Shown piece after piece: positions 1 to 9,365 of a DNA stretch of 64,000 nt; position 1 is the stretch's first letter, and every line of letters starts with the position of its first letter. A program made the position numbers and the translations under genes. The notes under the pieces are model-generated. The model was not told where the DNA came from. It searched no databases and saw only the letters and a program-made list of their open reading frames with translations. The stretch is from Pseudomonas sp. TH43 (lineage in GTDB: Bacteria > Pseudomonadota > Gammaproteobacteria > Pseudomonadales > Pseudomonadaceae). The stretch is from positions 1,436,001-1,500,000 of the forward strand of contig NZ_JAEKFI010000004.1 of NCBI RefSeq assembly GCF_016650635.1. Direction: 5' to 3'.

Positions 1-731
<731 letters not shown>

Positions 732-751
732 TCGGTAATCGCTGAAAAGCA

Positions 752-835
752 AAAGATCGCAGCCTGCGGCAGCTCCTACAGAAACGTCGTTTTGTACGAA
801 GTCCCTGTAGGAGCTGACGAAGTCTGCGATCTTTT
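752..835. repeat. Inverted REP pair downstream of argB
   Basis: Two facing copies of a roughly 30-base element. The left arm contains GCAGCTCCTACA and the right arm TGTAGGAGCTG, and the outer ends are GATCGCAG and CTGCGATC. The right arm ends in a T run, so the hairpin could act as a transcription terminator. The same element occurs at 2121-2208 and as a single copy at 21593-21628. Confidence 0.85.
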
Positions 836-847
836 TTGTGCGCGCAA

Positions 848-883
848 GAAACGTCCGACATAACTCAGCGAAACGTCCGACAT
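848..883 (+). promoter_or_regulatory. 14-base direct repeat with 22-base period upstream of the small-gene islet
   Basis: The sequence GAAACGTCCGACAT occurs at 848-861 and again at 870-883, about two DNA helical turns apart. It lies 55-90 bases before the ATG of the zinc-ribbon gene. A TAGGAT hexamer at 904-909 could be a -10 box; no good -35 is seen. Two phased repeats ahead of a weak promoter suggest an operator or activator site. This is inferred from position only. Confidence 0.45.
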
Positions 884-937
884 CACCTCAGAACAAATCT
901 CCCTAGGATCTTCCCTTCATCCAGCGGAGATTTACTC

Positions 938-1150
938 ATGCAAAAAAACCTCGTTCCTTACGGCAGTGACATTTCAGCAGGTACCTACGCTTGCGTGGAC
1001 TGCGGCCGAGAGTATTCAGGCCCATCGCAATCATCGATGCCGCCCTGCCCTGACTTCACCCCCGCCTCGCACCCGCTCAAAGGCTGGAAAGTGCTCAGCG
1101 GCCAAGGTGATGCGCCCCAGGATCCGTACCCGGACAGCAACGAAAAATAA
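938..1150 (+). CDS. Small zinc-ribbon-like protein, unknown function
   Basis: Seventy residues. I start at ATG 938 because a purine-rich site (GCGGAGA) lies 8 bases upstream; the open frame reaches further upstream without a better start. The middle holds CVDCGREYSG, followed by a further Cys-Pro (PPCPDF). This resembles half of a zinc knuckle plus one extra cysteine. The C-terminus carries GDAPQDPYPDS. Similar short proteins in pseudomonads are annotated only as zinc ribbon or hypothetical. It heads a three-gene unit with the next two genes, 18 bases before the next ATG. Function not known. Confidence 0.7.
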   Translation: MQKNLVPYGSDISAGTYACVDCGREYSGPSQSSMPPCPDFTPASHPLKGWKVLSGQGDAPQDPYPDSNEK

Positions 1151-1168
1151 CCCCGGAGCGCCTGAGCC

Positions 1169-1741
1169 ATGCAGATCTCGTTCACGATCGACGCCGACGC
1201 TTTCGAGCAGGAACAAAAGGAACCGGTCAAGAAGACCTTGCGTATTGGCGACGCCGAAATCGCCCACGCCCTGCAGCGTATCGCCAAGGCCAGCCTGACG
1301 GAATACCTGAAAATGCTGGTCGAGGGCGGCATGCCCAGCCGGGCCGACGAGGCCAAGCAGGATCGCCTGTTGTATCTGATTCAAAGTTACTTCGGGCAAA
1401 CCCTGCCGACCGAATCGCAGATATCGACGATCTTCCAACTGACCCAAAGCCAAAGCAAAACCTTGCTGAAGAACACGGTTTCACGCTTTCGCAATCAACT
1501 CGACGACATCCTGCAACACAGCATGCGCGCGGTCGTCGAGTCTGCGGAACATGCGAAGGATGTCTATCTGGTGGTGATCAGTTCAGACGTGATTCGCGAT
1601 GAGCTGAACATGCTCATCACGCAAAACCAGCCGACCTTCAAACCCATCACCAAGCGCAAGGGCAGCGCCGGGCAATTCGAGATCAGCGAAGACTCCCACG
1701 ACTTGCTCTGCACGACGCTGGGGCTCAATGCCGTTCAGTGA
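1169..1741 (+). CDS. Hypothetical cytoplasmic protein (190 aa)
   Basis: I do not recognise a family. The protein has no signal peptide or membrane segment. Residues 1-60 contain a charged stretch and an alpha-helical segment. Residues 65-115 (SYFGQTLPTESQISTIFQLTQSQSK) look like a helix-turn-helix, so DNA binding is possible. Residues 115-160 form a further helical part ending in an LVVISSDVI strand. The start at ATG 1169 follows a GGAGCG site. The gene overlaps the next one by 14 bases, which implies coupled translation and a shared role with a membrane protein. Confidence 0.6.
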   Translation: MQISFTIDADAFEQEQKEPVKKTLRIGDAEIAHALQRIAKASLTEYLKMLVEGGMPSRADEAKQDRLLYLIQSYFGQTLPTESQISTIFQLTQSQSKTLLKNTVSRFRNQLDDILQHSMRAVVESAEHAKDVYLVVISSDVIRDELNMLITQNQPTFKPITKRKGSAGQFEISEDSHDLLCTTLGLNAVQ

Positions 1742-2111
1742 CATCGTCGCGGTCAGTGGCTTGCTGCTGACCCTGACCACGTTCATGTTCAATCTGGCGT
1801 GGCCGAAGCTCAATGAGGCGTTAGCGCTGGATGAACACCTGTCGGGGCCGCTGAACAGAAAACGCAGCAGGGACAAGGTTCGAGGGGCTGTTTACGGGCG
1901 AGCGTTGCCGCTGACATGCGCGTTTGTAGCGCTGTTTTACGTCAACTTGCCGGCTGCGGTGGGGATTATTCGCAGCAGCACGCTGGATCTGTGGGATTTT
2001 GATGTGGATCGCACGCTGTACGTGATGGTCGTACTGGCGTTGCTGGCGTTTGCGCTGATCAATGCGGGATTGACCGTGAAACTGCTCAGAAAATGGCGAA
2101 AACTGCGTTAA
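1728..2111 (+). CDS. Small inner-membrane protein (127 aa)
   Basis: This short protein has about three hydrophobic segments: residues 5-25 (VAVSGLLLTLTTFMFNLAW), 60-80 (LTCAFVALFYVNLPAAVGI) and 95-118 (LYVMVVLALLAFALINAGL). A basic loop near residues 43-55 and a basic tail (KLLRKWRKLR) suggest cytoplasmic ends by the positive-inside rule. The start ATG lies inside the preceding gene with a 14-base overlap. No family is recognised. A soluble protein with a possible helix-turn-helix plus a small membrane protein in a variable locus could be a toxin/antitoxin or defence pair, but no motif demonstrates that. Confidence 0.6.
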   Translation: MPFSDIVAVSGLLLTLTTFMFNLAWPKLNEALALDEHLSGPLNRKRSRDKVRGAVYGRALPLTCAFVALFYVNLPAAVGIIRSSTLDLWDFDVDRTLYVMVVLALLAFALINAGLTVKLLRKWRKLR

Positions 2112-2120
2112 ACCGAAACC

Positions 2121-2208
2121 CCTGTAGGAGCTGCCGAAGGCTGCGATCTTTTGATCTGGTTTTTATAAGCCAAAGTCAAAACATCGCAGCCTGCGGCAGC
2201 TCCTACAG
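2121..2208. repeat. Inverted REP pair between the islet and pyrE
   Basis: Two inverted copies of the same element as at 752-835, in opposite overall orientation. The left arm holds TGTAGGAGCTGCCGAAGG and the right arm CTGCGGCAGCTCCTACA. It separates converging transcription units and may terminate both. Confidence 0.85.
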
Positions 2209-2220
2209 AATGATGTCGTA

Positions 2221-2865
2221 TCAGACGCCGAATTGAGCGCGGTACGCTTCCACGGCCGGCAAATGCTGCTTGAGCTGTGGATCGTCCGCGAGGAATTCCA
2301 GCACCTGATTCAGCGAAACAATGCTGATCACCGGAATGCCGAAATCACGCTCGACTTCCTGGATAGCCGACAACTCACCGTTGCCGCGCTCCTGACGGTT
2401 CAGCGCGATCAGCACACCGGCGGCCTTCGCGCCATCCTGGGACGCGATGATCTGCATCACTTCGCGGATGGCGGTGCCAGCGGTGATTACGTCGTCGATG
2501 ATCAGTACATCACCGGTCAGTGGCGCGCCGACCAGGCTGCCGCCTTCGCCGTGTGCCTTGGCTTCTTTACGGTTGAAGCACCACGGCAGGTCACGGTCGT
2601 GGTGCTCGGCCAATGCCACGGCGGTGGTTGCCGCCAACGGGATGCCTTTGTAGGCCGGGCCGAACAGGACGTCGAAGGGAATGCCGCTTTCGGCGATGGC
2701 TGCGGCGTAGAAACGCCCCAGCTGCGCCAGGGCCGAGCCCGAGTTGAACAGGCCGGCATTGAAGAAGTAGGGACTGGTGCGCCCGGACTTCAGGGTGAAC
2801 TCACCGAAGCGCAAAACGCCGCGATCGATGGCAAAACGAATGAAATCGCGCTGATACGCTTGCAT
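2221..2865 (-). CDS. pyrE: Orotate phosphoribosyltransferase
   Basis: PyrE joins orotate to PRPP to give orotidine monophosphate in de novo pyrimidine synthesis. The 214-residue protein starting [13 protein letters not shown] has the usual family length; I reject the longer frame that adds seven hydrophobic residues. Diagnostic segments are [14 protein letters not shown] near the N-terminus, [10 protein letters not shown], and the PRPP-binding motif [12 protein letters not shown] near residue 125. The gene is divergent from crc with an 82-base gap, the usual Pseudomonas arrangement. Confidence 0.97.
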   Translation of the reverse strand: MQAYQRDFIRFAIDRGVLRFGEFTLKSGRTSPYFFNAGLFNSGSALAQLGRFYAAAIAESGIPFDVLFGPAYKGIPLAATTAVALAEHHDRDLPWCFNRKEAKAHGEGGSLVGAPLTGDVLIIDDVITAGTAIREVMQIIASQDGAKAAGVLIALNRQERGNGELSAIQEVERDFGIPVISIVSLNQVLEFLADDPQLKQHLPAVEAYRAQFGV

Positions 2866-2910
2866 GAAAAAAACCCCAAATACCACGGATTTAGCTAATT
2901 AGCTTGACGC

Positions 2911-2925
2911 CGTGTATCATACACG
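2911..2925. promoter_or_regulatory. Perfect palindrome in the pyrE/crc divergent promoter region
   Basis: CGTGTAT-C-ATACACG is a 7+7 base inverted repeat. It supplies a TATCAT hexamer reading toward crc (2915-2920) and a TATGAT hexamer reading toward pyrE, so both -10 boxes may sit inside one palindrome. The -35 regions are weak on both strands. A regulator could bind here, but none is shown. Confidence 0.35.
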
Positions 2926-2947
2926 CACGCGATTTTTGGGGCCATTT

Positions 2948-3727
2948 ATGCGGATCATCAGTGTGAACGTCAATGGTATTCAGGCGGCAGTCGAGCGCGG
3001 TTTGCTCAGTTGGCTGCAAGCTCAGAATGCCGACGTCATCTGCCTGCAGGACACCCGTGCCTCCGCCTTTGAACTGGATGACCCAGCCTTCCAACTGGAT
3101 GGCTACTTCCTTTATGCCTGCGATGCTGAAGTCCCTGCCCAAGGTGGCGTGGCTTTGTATTCGCGGTTGCAACCGAAGGCTGTCATCAGCGGTCTCGGTT
3201 TCGAGACGGCCGACCGCTACGGGCGCTACCTGCAAGCAGATTTCGACAAAGTCAGTATTGCCACCTTGCTGCTCCCTTCGGGGATGAACGGCGATGAGGA
3301 CTTGAATCAGAAGTTCAAGCTCATGGACGACTTCGGCAAGTATCTGGACAAACAGCGGCGTAAACGTCGCGAGTACATTTATTGTGGCTCGCTGTACGTC
3401 GCGCAGCAGAAGCTCGACATCAAGAACTGGCGCGACAGCCAGCAATCCCCGGGCTTCCTGGCGCCAGAACGCGCCTGGATGGACGAGATTGTCGGCAACA
3501 TGGGTTATGTCGATGCCCTGCGCGAAGTCAGCCGTGAAGGCGATCAGTACAGCTGGTGGCCGGACAACGAACAGGCCGAGATGCTCAATCTCGGCTGGCG
3601 TTTCGACTACCAGATCCTGACGCCGGGTCTGCGCCGCTTTGTGCGCAGCGCACGCCTGCCACGTCAGCCACGGTTCTCGCAGCACGCACCGCTGATCGTC
3701 GACTACGACTGGACGCTGACCATCTAA
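2948..3727 (+). CDS. crc: Catabolite repression control protein Crc
   Basis: Crc works with Hfq on target mRNAs to repress use of less-preferred carbon sources in Pseudomonas. The frame gives 259 residues from MRIISVNVNG, the known Crc length; a 12-residue upstream extension is rejected. It belongs to the endonuclease/exonuclease/phosphatase (exodeoxyribonuclease III-like) fold: the N-terminus has VNVNGIQAAVERG and CLQDTRA, and the C-terminus has LNLGWRFDYQILTPGL and FSQHAPLIVDYDW. Canonical nuclease residues are altered (for example QDTR where active members have QE), consistent with its known lack of nuclease activity. A strong terminator follows. Confidence 0.96.
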   Translation: MRIISVNVNGIQAAVERGLLSWLQAQNADVICLQDTRASAFELDDPAFQLDGYFLYACDAEVPAQGGVALYSRLQPKAVISGLGFETADRYGRYLQADFDKVSIATLLLPSGMNGDEDLNQKFKLMDDFGKYLDKQRRKRREYIYCGSLYVAQQKLDIKNWRDSQQSPGFLAPERAWMDEIVGNMGYVDALREVSREGDQYSWWPDNEQAEMLNLGWRFDYQILTPGLRRFVRSARLPRQPRFSQHAPLIVDYDWTLTI

Positions 3728-3745
3728 GCGTCGATTCGTAGACAT

Positions 3746-3782
3746 AAAAAATGCCCGTATCGCGAGATACGGGCATTTTTTT
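3746..3782. terminator. Bidirectional intrinsic terminator between crc and the M24 gene
   Basis: The stem ATGCCCGTATC / GATACGGGCAT is flanked by an A run on the left and a T run on the right. It can therefore stop transcription from both converging genes. Confidence 0.93.
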
Positions 3783-3785
3783 CGG

Positions 3786-4976
3786 TCAAAGGATTGTCTG
3801 GCTGGCAATGTCTCTCGGGGCGCGGGTGAGGATGTCTGGCTTTTCACCGATCACCACCGTGTCATCAATGCGGAATCCCCCGAGCCCCCACTGAAAAATC
3901 CCCGGCTCAGCCGAATACACTTCACCACTCATCAGCGCACGCGTGTTGAACGCCATGTCGTGGGGAAATTCATGGCCGATCAGGCCAAGACCATGCCCCG
4001 TGCGATGAATGATCAGATCGGCAACCCCGTGCCGCTCGAAAACCCCTTGGGCCGCTGCGTCGATAGCGCATACCGGATTGCCGGTTACCGCCGCTTCGCA
4101 CGCGGCTTCATTGGCCTCCCGCGCCGCGGCGTACAGTTGGGCCTGTCGAGGCGAAGGTTTGCCACAAAACCACGTCCGTTCGTTCTCGATGATCAAGCCG
4201 TTGATACGCGGGATGATGATATTGACCAGGCCATGGCCCTTTTCAATCCGCGCACCGCATTGCCGGCCATCACCGTGGGGCGCGCAACTCGCCGGGCCGG
4301 ACAGGGTGAAAAACTCGATGCATTGCACATCCTCACCGGGGAAACGATTGGCCGCCTCTTCGACAAACAGCGCCGCCATGCTCATGTCCAGCTCCTGAAC
4401 CAGGCGTCCGGGACGGATATTTTCCCGGTAGCGATCCTGCAACCAATCGGTCAGCGCGCAGGCTTCGCGCATCAGTTGGATCTCCTCCGCATGCTTGACC
4501 AGTCGCAACGCGCGGCACGCTTCAGTGGCACTTTCCAGCATCAGTGACGGCAGCAGAGTGCCGGCGCGGGCCAGCGGTGCCGTGATCGCATCAACACCAA
4601 TGCGCGAGCGATGCAGGCCAGCATCCTGCAAAGACTGCGCAACCCACTCACTCCACTGAGTGACCAAGGGCAGACGATTTTGCACCCGCGGATGCTCGGC
4701 GTAAAAACGCGCATCCTCGACCCATAGGTGCCCTGCTTCCCTGGTGAATCGCCAATGGTGGGTCGAGAGTTCATGGGCGATCACGAACGGCGCGCCGTTT
4801 CTCGGTACGACGCACAGAATCGGTCGCTCCCACGTCTCGACATCGGTATTGAAGTTGGTCGCAAACTGGAAAAAATCGCCCTGGGTAAAGACCAGCGCAT
4901 CAAAACCTTCGCGATCCATCAGCGCGTACATGAGTTGCAGGCGATAGTCGCGCACAGCGTGTCCGAGGTGTGCCAT
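3786..4976 (-). CDS. M24-family (Xaa-Pro aminopeptidase-like) protein, possibly altered metal site
   Basis: The 396-residue protein has the two-domain shape of creatinase/prolidase-type enzymes, with the pita-bread fold in the C-terminal half. I start at ATG 4976 because GGAG lies 7 bases upstream; the longer frame begins with TTG and has no site. Conserved late motifs are present: HRTGHGLGLIGHEFP, YSAEPGIF and FRIDDTV. The earlier segment, where dinuclear members carry two aspartates (D then 11 residues later D), here reads NIIIPRINGLIIENERTW. The first Asp is missing and the second position is Glu or Asn. The substrate is unknown. An AraC-type regulator lies just upstream on the same strand and may control it. 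Confidence 0.8.
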   Translation of the reverse strand: MAHLGHAVRDYRLQLMYALMDREGFDALVFTQGDFFQFATNFNTDVETWERPILCVVPRNGAPFVIAHELSTHHWRFTREAGHLWVEDARFYAEHPRVQNRLPLVTQWSEWVAQSLQDAGLHRSRIGVDAITAPLARAGTLLPSLMLESATEACRALRLVKHAEEIQLMREACALTDWLQDRYRENIRPGRLVQELDMSMAALFVEEAANRFPGEDVQCIEFFTLSGPASCAPHGDGRQCGARIEKGHGLVNIIIPRINGLIIENERTWFCGKPSPRQAQLYAAAREANEAACEAAVTGNPVCAIDAAAQGVFERHGVADLIIHRTGHGLGLIGHEFPHDMAFNTRALMSGEVYSAEPGIFQWGLGGFRIDDTVVIGEKPDILTRAPRDIASQTIL

Positions 4977-5070
4977 TGGCTGGCTCCGTGTCGTTGAAGT
5001 GCGGACAGTGTTCAACGAGGGCGTTGCAGGCGTCGCGCCGATTCTTGCTCAATTGCCGGTACTTTCTTGC

Positions 5071-5964
5071 TCAGGAGTTTTGCCGGGACTGACGAAAATC
5101 CGTCGGACTGATGCCATAGGCTTTACGAAAGACTCTGGCGAAATGGCTGGAGTCGGCAAATCCACTTTCCAGGGCAACTTCCAAAACAGTCTTGCCGGAG
5201 ATTTCCAAAGCGTTGCGCGCCCTTTGCAGGCGGACGGCAAGTACGCGAGCGTGAGGCGAAGTACCGAAAGCGCGTTTGAATTCGCGGGCGAAATGGAATT
5301 CGCTCATCGCTGCGATCGCCGCCAACCGGGCGATGCAGAGTTTCTCGCAGGGGTGACGCTCAATGTAGCGCAGGGCATCCATCAGGCCTTGGCTGGCAAC
5401 CATGGGCTGCGCACTCGAAAGCTCATAACTGTTCAATAAATGAGCAATCAACACCTGAACGCTCAGATCCGCCTGCTCACGGGCGCCCTGACGGTTGTCA
5501 CCGATGGACAGTGCCAACTGCCGGGCAAGCAAGTGAACCACTCGGTCGTTTTGATACAGCGGCTGATGCGTTCCGCGAAATCCCGCGAAGCTCAGTCCCT
5601 GATCCTGCGCGGCAGCGGTCAACGCCTGCATGGGCAAGTGCACATGGAGGATGTCGAAAGCGCTATGAGTGTTCCAGCTCGCGGATTGGCTGGGTTGTAG
5701 CAATCGCACCTGACCACTGTGAATCGGGCCGTCCCACACCTGCTGGCCGCCAACAGCGGCACGCGACTGCATAGGCGCAAGCATCACGCTGAGCAAAACA
5801 TGCTCGCGTGGTTCCGTGCGCTCAAAACGATAACTGTCTGTGGAAAAGCGCTGCCAGCGGAACACCGCAGCGCCGGTCGATTGCAGACCAGTGAGGGCAG
5901 CGGCGGGTTTCATCCGCCACTCCTCGGTTTGCTGCTCGATAGAAAACGCGAAGGGCTGAGACAT
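5071..5964 (-). CDS. AraC-family transcriptional regulator
   Basis: The 297-residue protein has a variable N-terminal sensing domain (about residues 1-180) and a C-terminal double helix-turn-helix. The first helix-turn-helix includes LCIARLAAIAAMSEFHFAREFKRAFG. The second includes VLEVALESGFADSSHFARVFRKAYGISPTDFR, the classic AraC signature. The N-terminal half lacks the HxH cupin motif I would expect in the sugar-binding members. It is 94 bases upstream of the M24 gene on the same strand, so it may regulate that gene or be co-transcribed with it. Confidence 0.92.
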   Translation of the reverse strand: MSQPFAFSIEQQTEEWRMKPAAALTGLQSTGAAVFRWQRFSTDSYRFERTEPREHVLLSVMLAPMQSRAAVGGQQVWDGPIHSGQVRLLQPSQSASWNTHSAFDILHVHLPMQALTAAAQDQGLSFAGFRGTHQPLYQNDRVVHLLARQLALSIGDNRQGAREQADLSVQVLIAHLLNSYELSSAQPMVASQGLMDALRYIERHPCEKLCIARLAAIAAMSEFHFAREFKRAFGTSPHARVLAVRLQRARNALEISGKTVLEVALESGFADSSHFARVFRKAYGISPTDFRQSRQNS

Positions 5965-5993
5965 TGCGCACTCCGCCCGTCAGGCCCGCGAAC

Positions 5994-6362
5994 CTACTTG
6001 ATCAACCGCCAGGTAAACGGATACCGGTACGGATAACCTTCGTTGGCCTTGACCCCGGCAATGATCGTCAACACCAGTGCGCCAATGGCCACAATGCCGA
6101 TCATGAAGAAACCAACGATCAGCACCATCAGCAGGAAGCAGACCAATGAGGCAATCGCCACGGTGATCTGAAAATTCAGCGCCTCTTTGCCTTGGGCATC
6201 GATAAACGGATCCTTTTCACGCTTCATCTGCCAGAGGATCAACGGCCCGATCAAATTGCCGAACGGAATCCAGACTCCCAGCAAGGCCGACAAGTGACAA
6301 AACATCGCCCATTGACGAACCTCCTGGCTCGGCTTGGGCAGTAGCTCTTGCTGGTCACTCAT
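5994..6362 (-). CDS. DUF4870 family membrane protein
   Basis: The 122-residue protein matches the DUF4870 pattern: AMFCHLSALLGVWIPFGNLIGPLILW, then FIDAQGKEALNFQITV, then a long hydrophobic region of about two membrane helices, and a terminal GYPYRYPF. The start ATG 6362 follows AAGGAGA 6-8 bases upstream. Molecular function is not established for the family. It is unlinked in function to rph, which lies 28 bases upstream on the same strand. Confidence 0.88.
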   Translation of the reverse strand: MSDQQELLPKPSQEVRQWAMFCHLSALLGVWIPFGNLIGPLILWQMKREKDPFIDAQGKEALNFQITVAIASLVCFLLMVLIVGFFMIGIVAIGALVLTIIAGVKANEGYPYRYPFTWRLIK

Positions 6363-6390
6363 CGCATTCTCCTTGCGGTTATCAATGTGC

Positions 6391-7113
6391 TCAGTCAGCC
6401 AGTGCGGCGTTCTGCAATTGGAAGATCTCGTTCATGCCTTTCTTGGCCAGTTCCAGCATGGCGTTGAGGTCTTCCGGCTGGAACGGCGCGCCTTCAGCGG
6501 TGCCCTGCACTTCGATGAAACCACCGGTGCTGGTCATCACCACGTTGAGGTCGGTCTCGGCGGCGGAGTCTTCCAGATAATCCAGATCCAGTACCGGCTC
6601 ACCCTGATACATGCCGACCGATACCGCGCCGATCATCTGCTTGAGCGGGTCGCCGCCTTTCAGGCCGCCGCGCTTCTTGATCACTTTCAGCGCATCGACC
6701 AGTGCAACCATGGCGCCAGTGATGGACGCCGTGCGGGTGCCGCCGTCAGCCTGGATCACGTCGCAGTCGACGTACAGGGTGACGTCGCCCAGCTTGGACA
6801 TGTCCAGCGCCGCGCGCAGGGAGCGGCCGATCAGACGCTGGATTTCCAGCGTGCGGCCGCCCTGCTTGCCACGGCTCGCTTCACGCTGGTTACGCTCGCC
6901 AGTGGCGCGCGGCAGCATGCCGTACTCGGCGGTCAACCAACCCTGGCCCTGACCCTTGAGGAAACGCGGCACGCCGTTTTCGACGCTGACGGTGCAGATG
7001 ACTTTGGTATCACCGAATTCGACCAGCACCGATCCTTCGGCGTGTTTGGTGTAGTTGCGGGTAATGCGGATCGAGCGGAGCTGATCGGCAGCGCGACCAC
7101 TTGGACGTTTCAT
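6391..7113 (-). CDS. rph: Ribonuclease PH
   Basis: RNase PH is a phosphate-dependent 3' exonuclease that trims tRNA precursors. I start at [13 protein letters not shown], giving the standard 240 residues; the longer frame is not conserved-looking. Recognisable segments are [32 protein letters not shown], the basic [17 protein letters not shown], and the active-site region [26 protein letters not shown] hexamer (complement at 7151-7156) lies about 40 bases before the ATG. It is divergent from yicC. Confidence 0.97.
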   Translation of the reverse strand: MKRPSGRAADQLRSIRITRNYTKHAEGSVLVEFGDTKVICTVSVENGVPRFLKGQGQGWLTAEYGMLPRATGERNQREASRGKQGGRTLEIQRLIGRSLRAALDMSKLGDVTLYVDCDVIQADGGTRTASITGAMVALVDALKVIKKRGGLKGGDPLKQMIGAVSVGMYQGEPVLDLDYLEDSAAETDLNVVMTSTGGFIEVQGTAEGAPFQPEDLNAMLELAKKGMNEIFQLQNAALAD

Positions 7114-7150
7114 AGGAGATACCTGTACTGAGGACGGAAAACTGCCGAGC

Positions 7151-7180
7151 ATTATAGAGCGCTGCACTGCGACTGGGCAC
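7151..7180 (-). promoter_or_regulatory. Likely rph promoter (-10 TATAAT)
   Basis: On the minus strand a perfect TATAAT (7156 down to 7151) lies about 38 bases before the rph start. The -35 region around 7174-7180 is a poor match. On the plus strand, TACAAT at 7286-7291 is a candidate -10 for yicC. Confidence 0.45.
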
Positions 7181-7382
7181 TTGTTAAAAATTCGGGCCGA
7201 CGATCGAAGGCCTTGAAACACGCATTACCGACGGGCTGCAGCCCTTTGTCACACCGTGTGTTTGGGCGCATTCGCCGCACTGCGCTACAATCCTGCGCCT
7301 TTGCTGCCAGTCGGCTTAAATTCATTCATATCGCGCCTGCGGAACCCAAGTTTCGCGCCGATCTGCATTGCGAGGTACCACC

Positions 7383-8877
<1,495 letters not shown>

Positions 8878-8944
8878 TCAGCACTTCCCAAAATGCCTGC
8901 AAGCGCTTTACATTGGCACTTGCAGCGCGTTGAAGGGCTTGGTC

Positions 8945-8981
8945 AAAAAATCAGCGCTTCCCTAATCGCTGGTGATTTTTT
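8945..8981. terminator. Terminator-like hairpin between gmk and rpoZ
   Basis: AAAAAATCA at the left pairs with TGATTTTTT at the right, with GCG/CGC extending the stem after a small bulge. It has the A-run and T-run look of a bidirectional terminator. rpoZ must then have its own promoter within 8950-9040, or be reached by read-through. Confidence 0.6.
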
Positions 8982-9044
8982 AAACTGTTGAGTCCGCTCG
9001 CCCAACCGGGCAGCGCGCATATTGCATTCGCTCCGAGGAATACC

Positions 9045-9308
9045 ATGGCCCGCGTAACCGTTGAAGACTGCCTGAACCACGTGGAAAACCGTTTTGAGCT
9101 GGTCATGCTCTCTACCAAACGTGCCCGTCAACTGGCCACCGGCGGCAAAGAGCCACTGGTTCAGTGGGAAAACGACAAGCCTACCGTTGTAGCGCTGCGT
9201 GAAATCGCTGAAGGCCTGATGAGCTACGAGTTCATCGCCAACGCTGAAATCGTCGAAGACGAACCGCTGTTCGCAGCGTTCGAGGACGAGTCCAACGAGG
9301 CCGTCTAA
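9045..9308 (+). CDS. rpoZ: RNA polymerase omega subunit
   Basis: Omega helps fold and assemble the beta-prime subunit of RNA polymerase. The frame from [20 protein letters not shown] gives 87 residues, the Pseudomonas length. [10 protein letters not shown] and [16 protein letters not shown] are typical. GAGGA lies 8 bases before the ATG. The following spoT gene is 57 bases away, the standard arrangement. Confidence 0.97.
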   Translation: MARVTVEDCLNHVENRFELVMLSTKRARQLATGGKEPLVQWENDKPTVVALREIAEGLMSYEFIANAEIVEDEPLFAAFEDESNEAV

Positions 9309-9365
9309 GCCTATGCCTGGTCGACGTAGCACGGCGCGGGATCACAGCCTACGGCAGGAATCATC

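Noticed and set aside
848-883. CRISPR repeats
   Set aside because: Only two short repeats 22 bases apart with an 8-base gap; no spacers or cas genes in the window.
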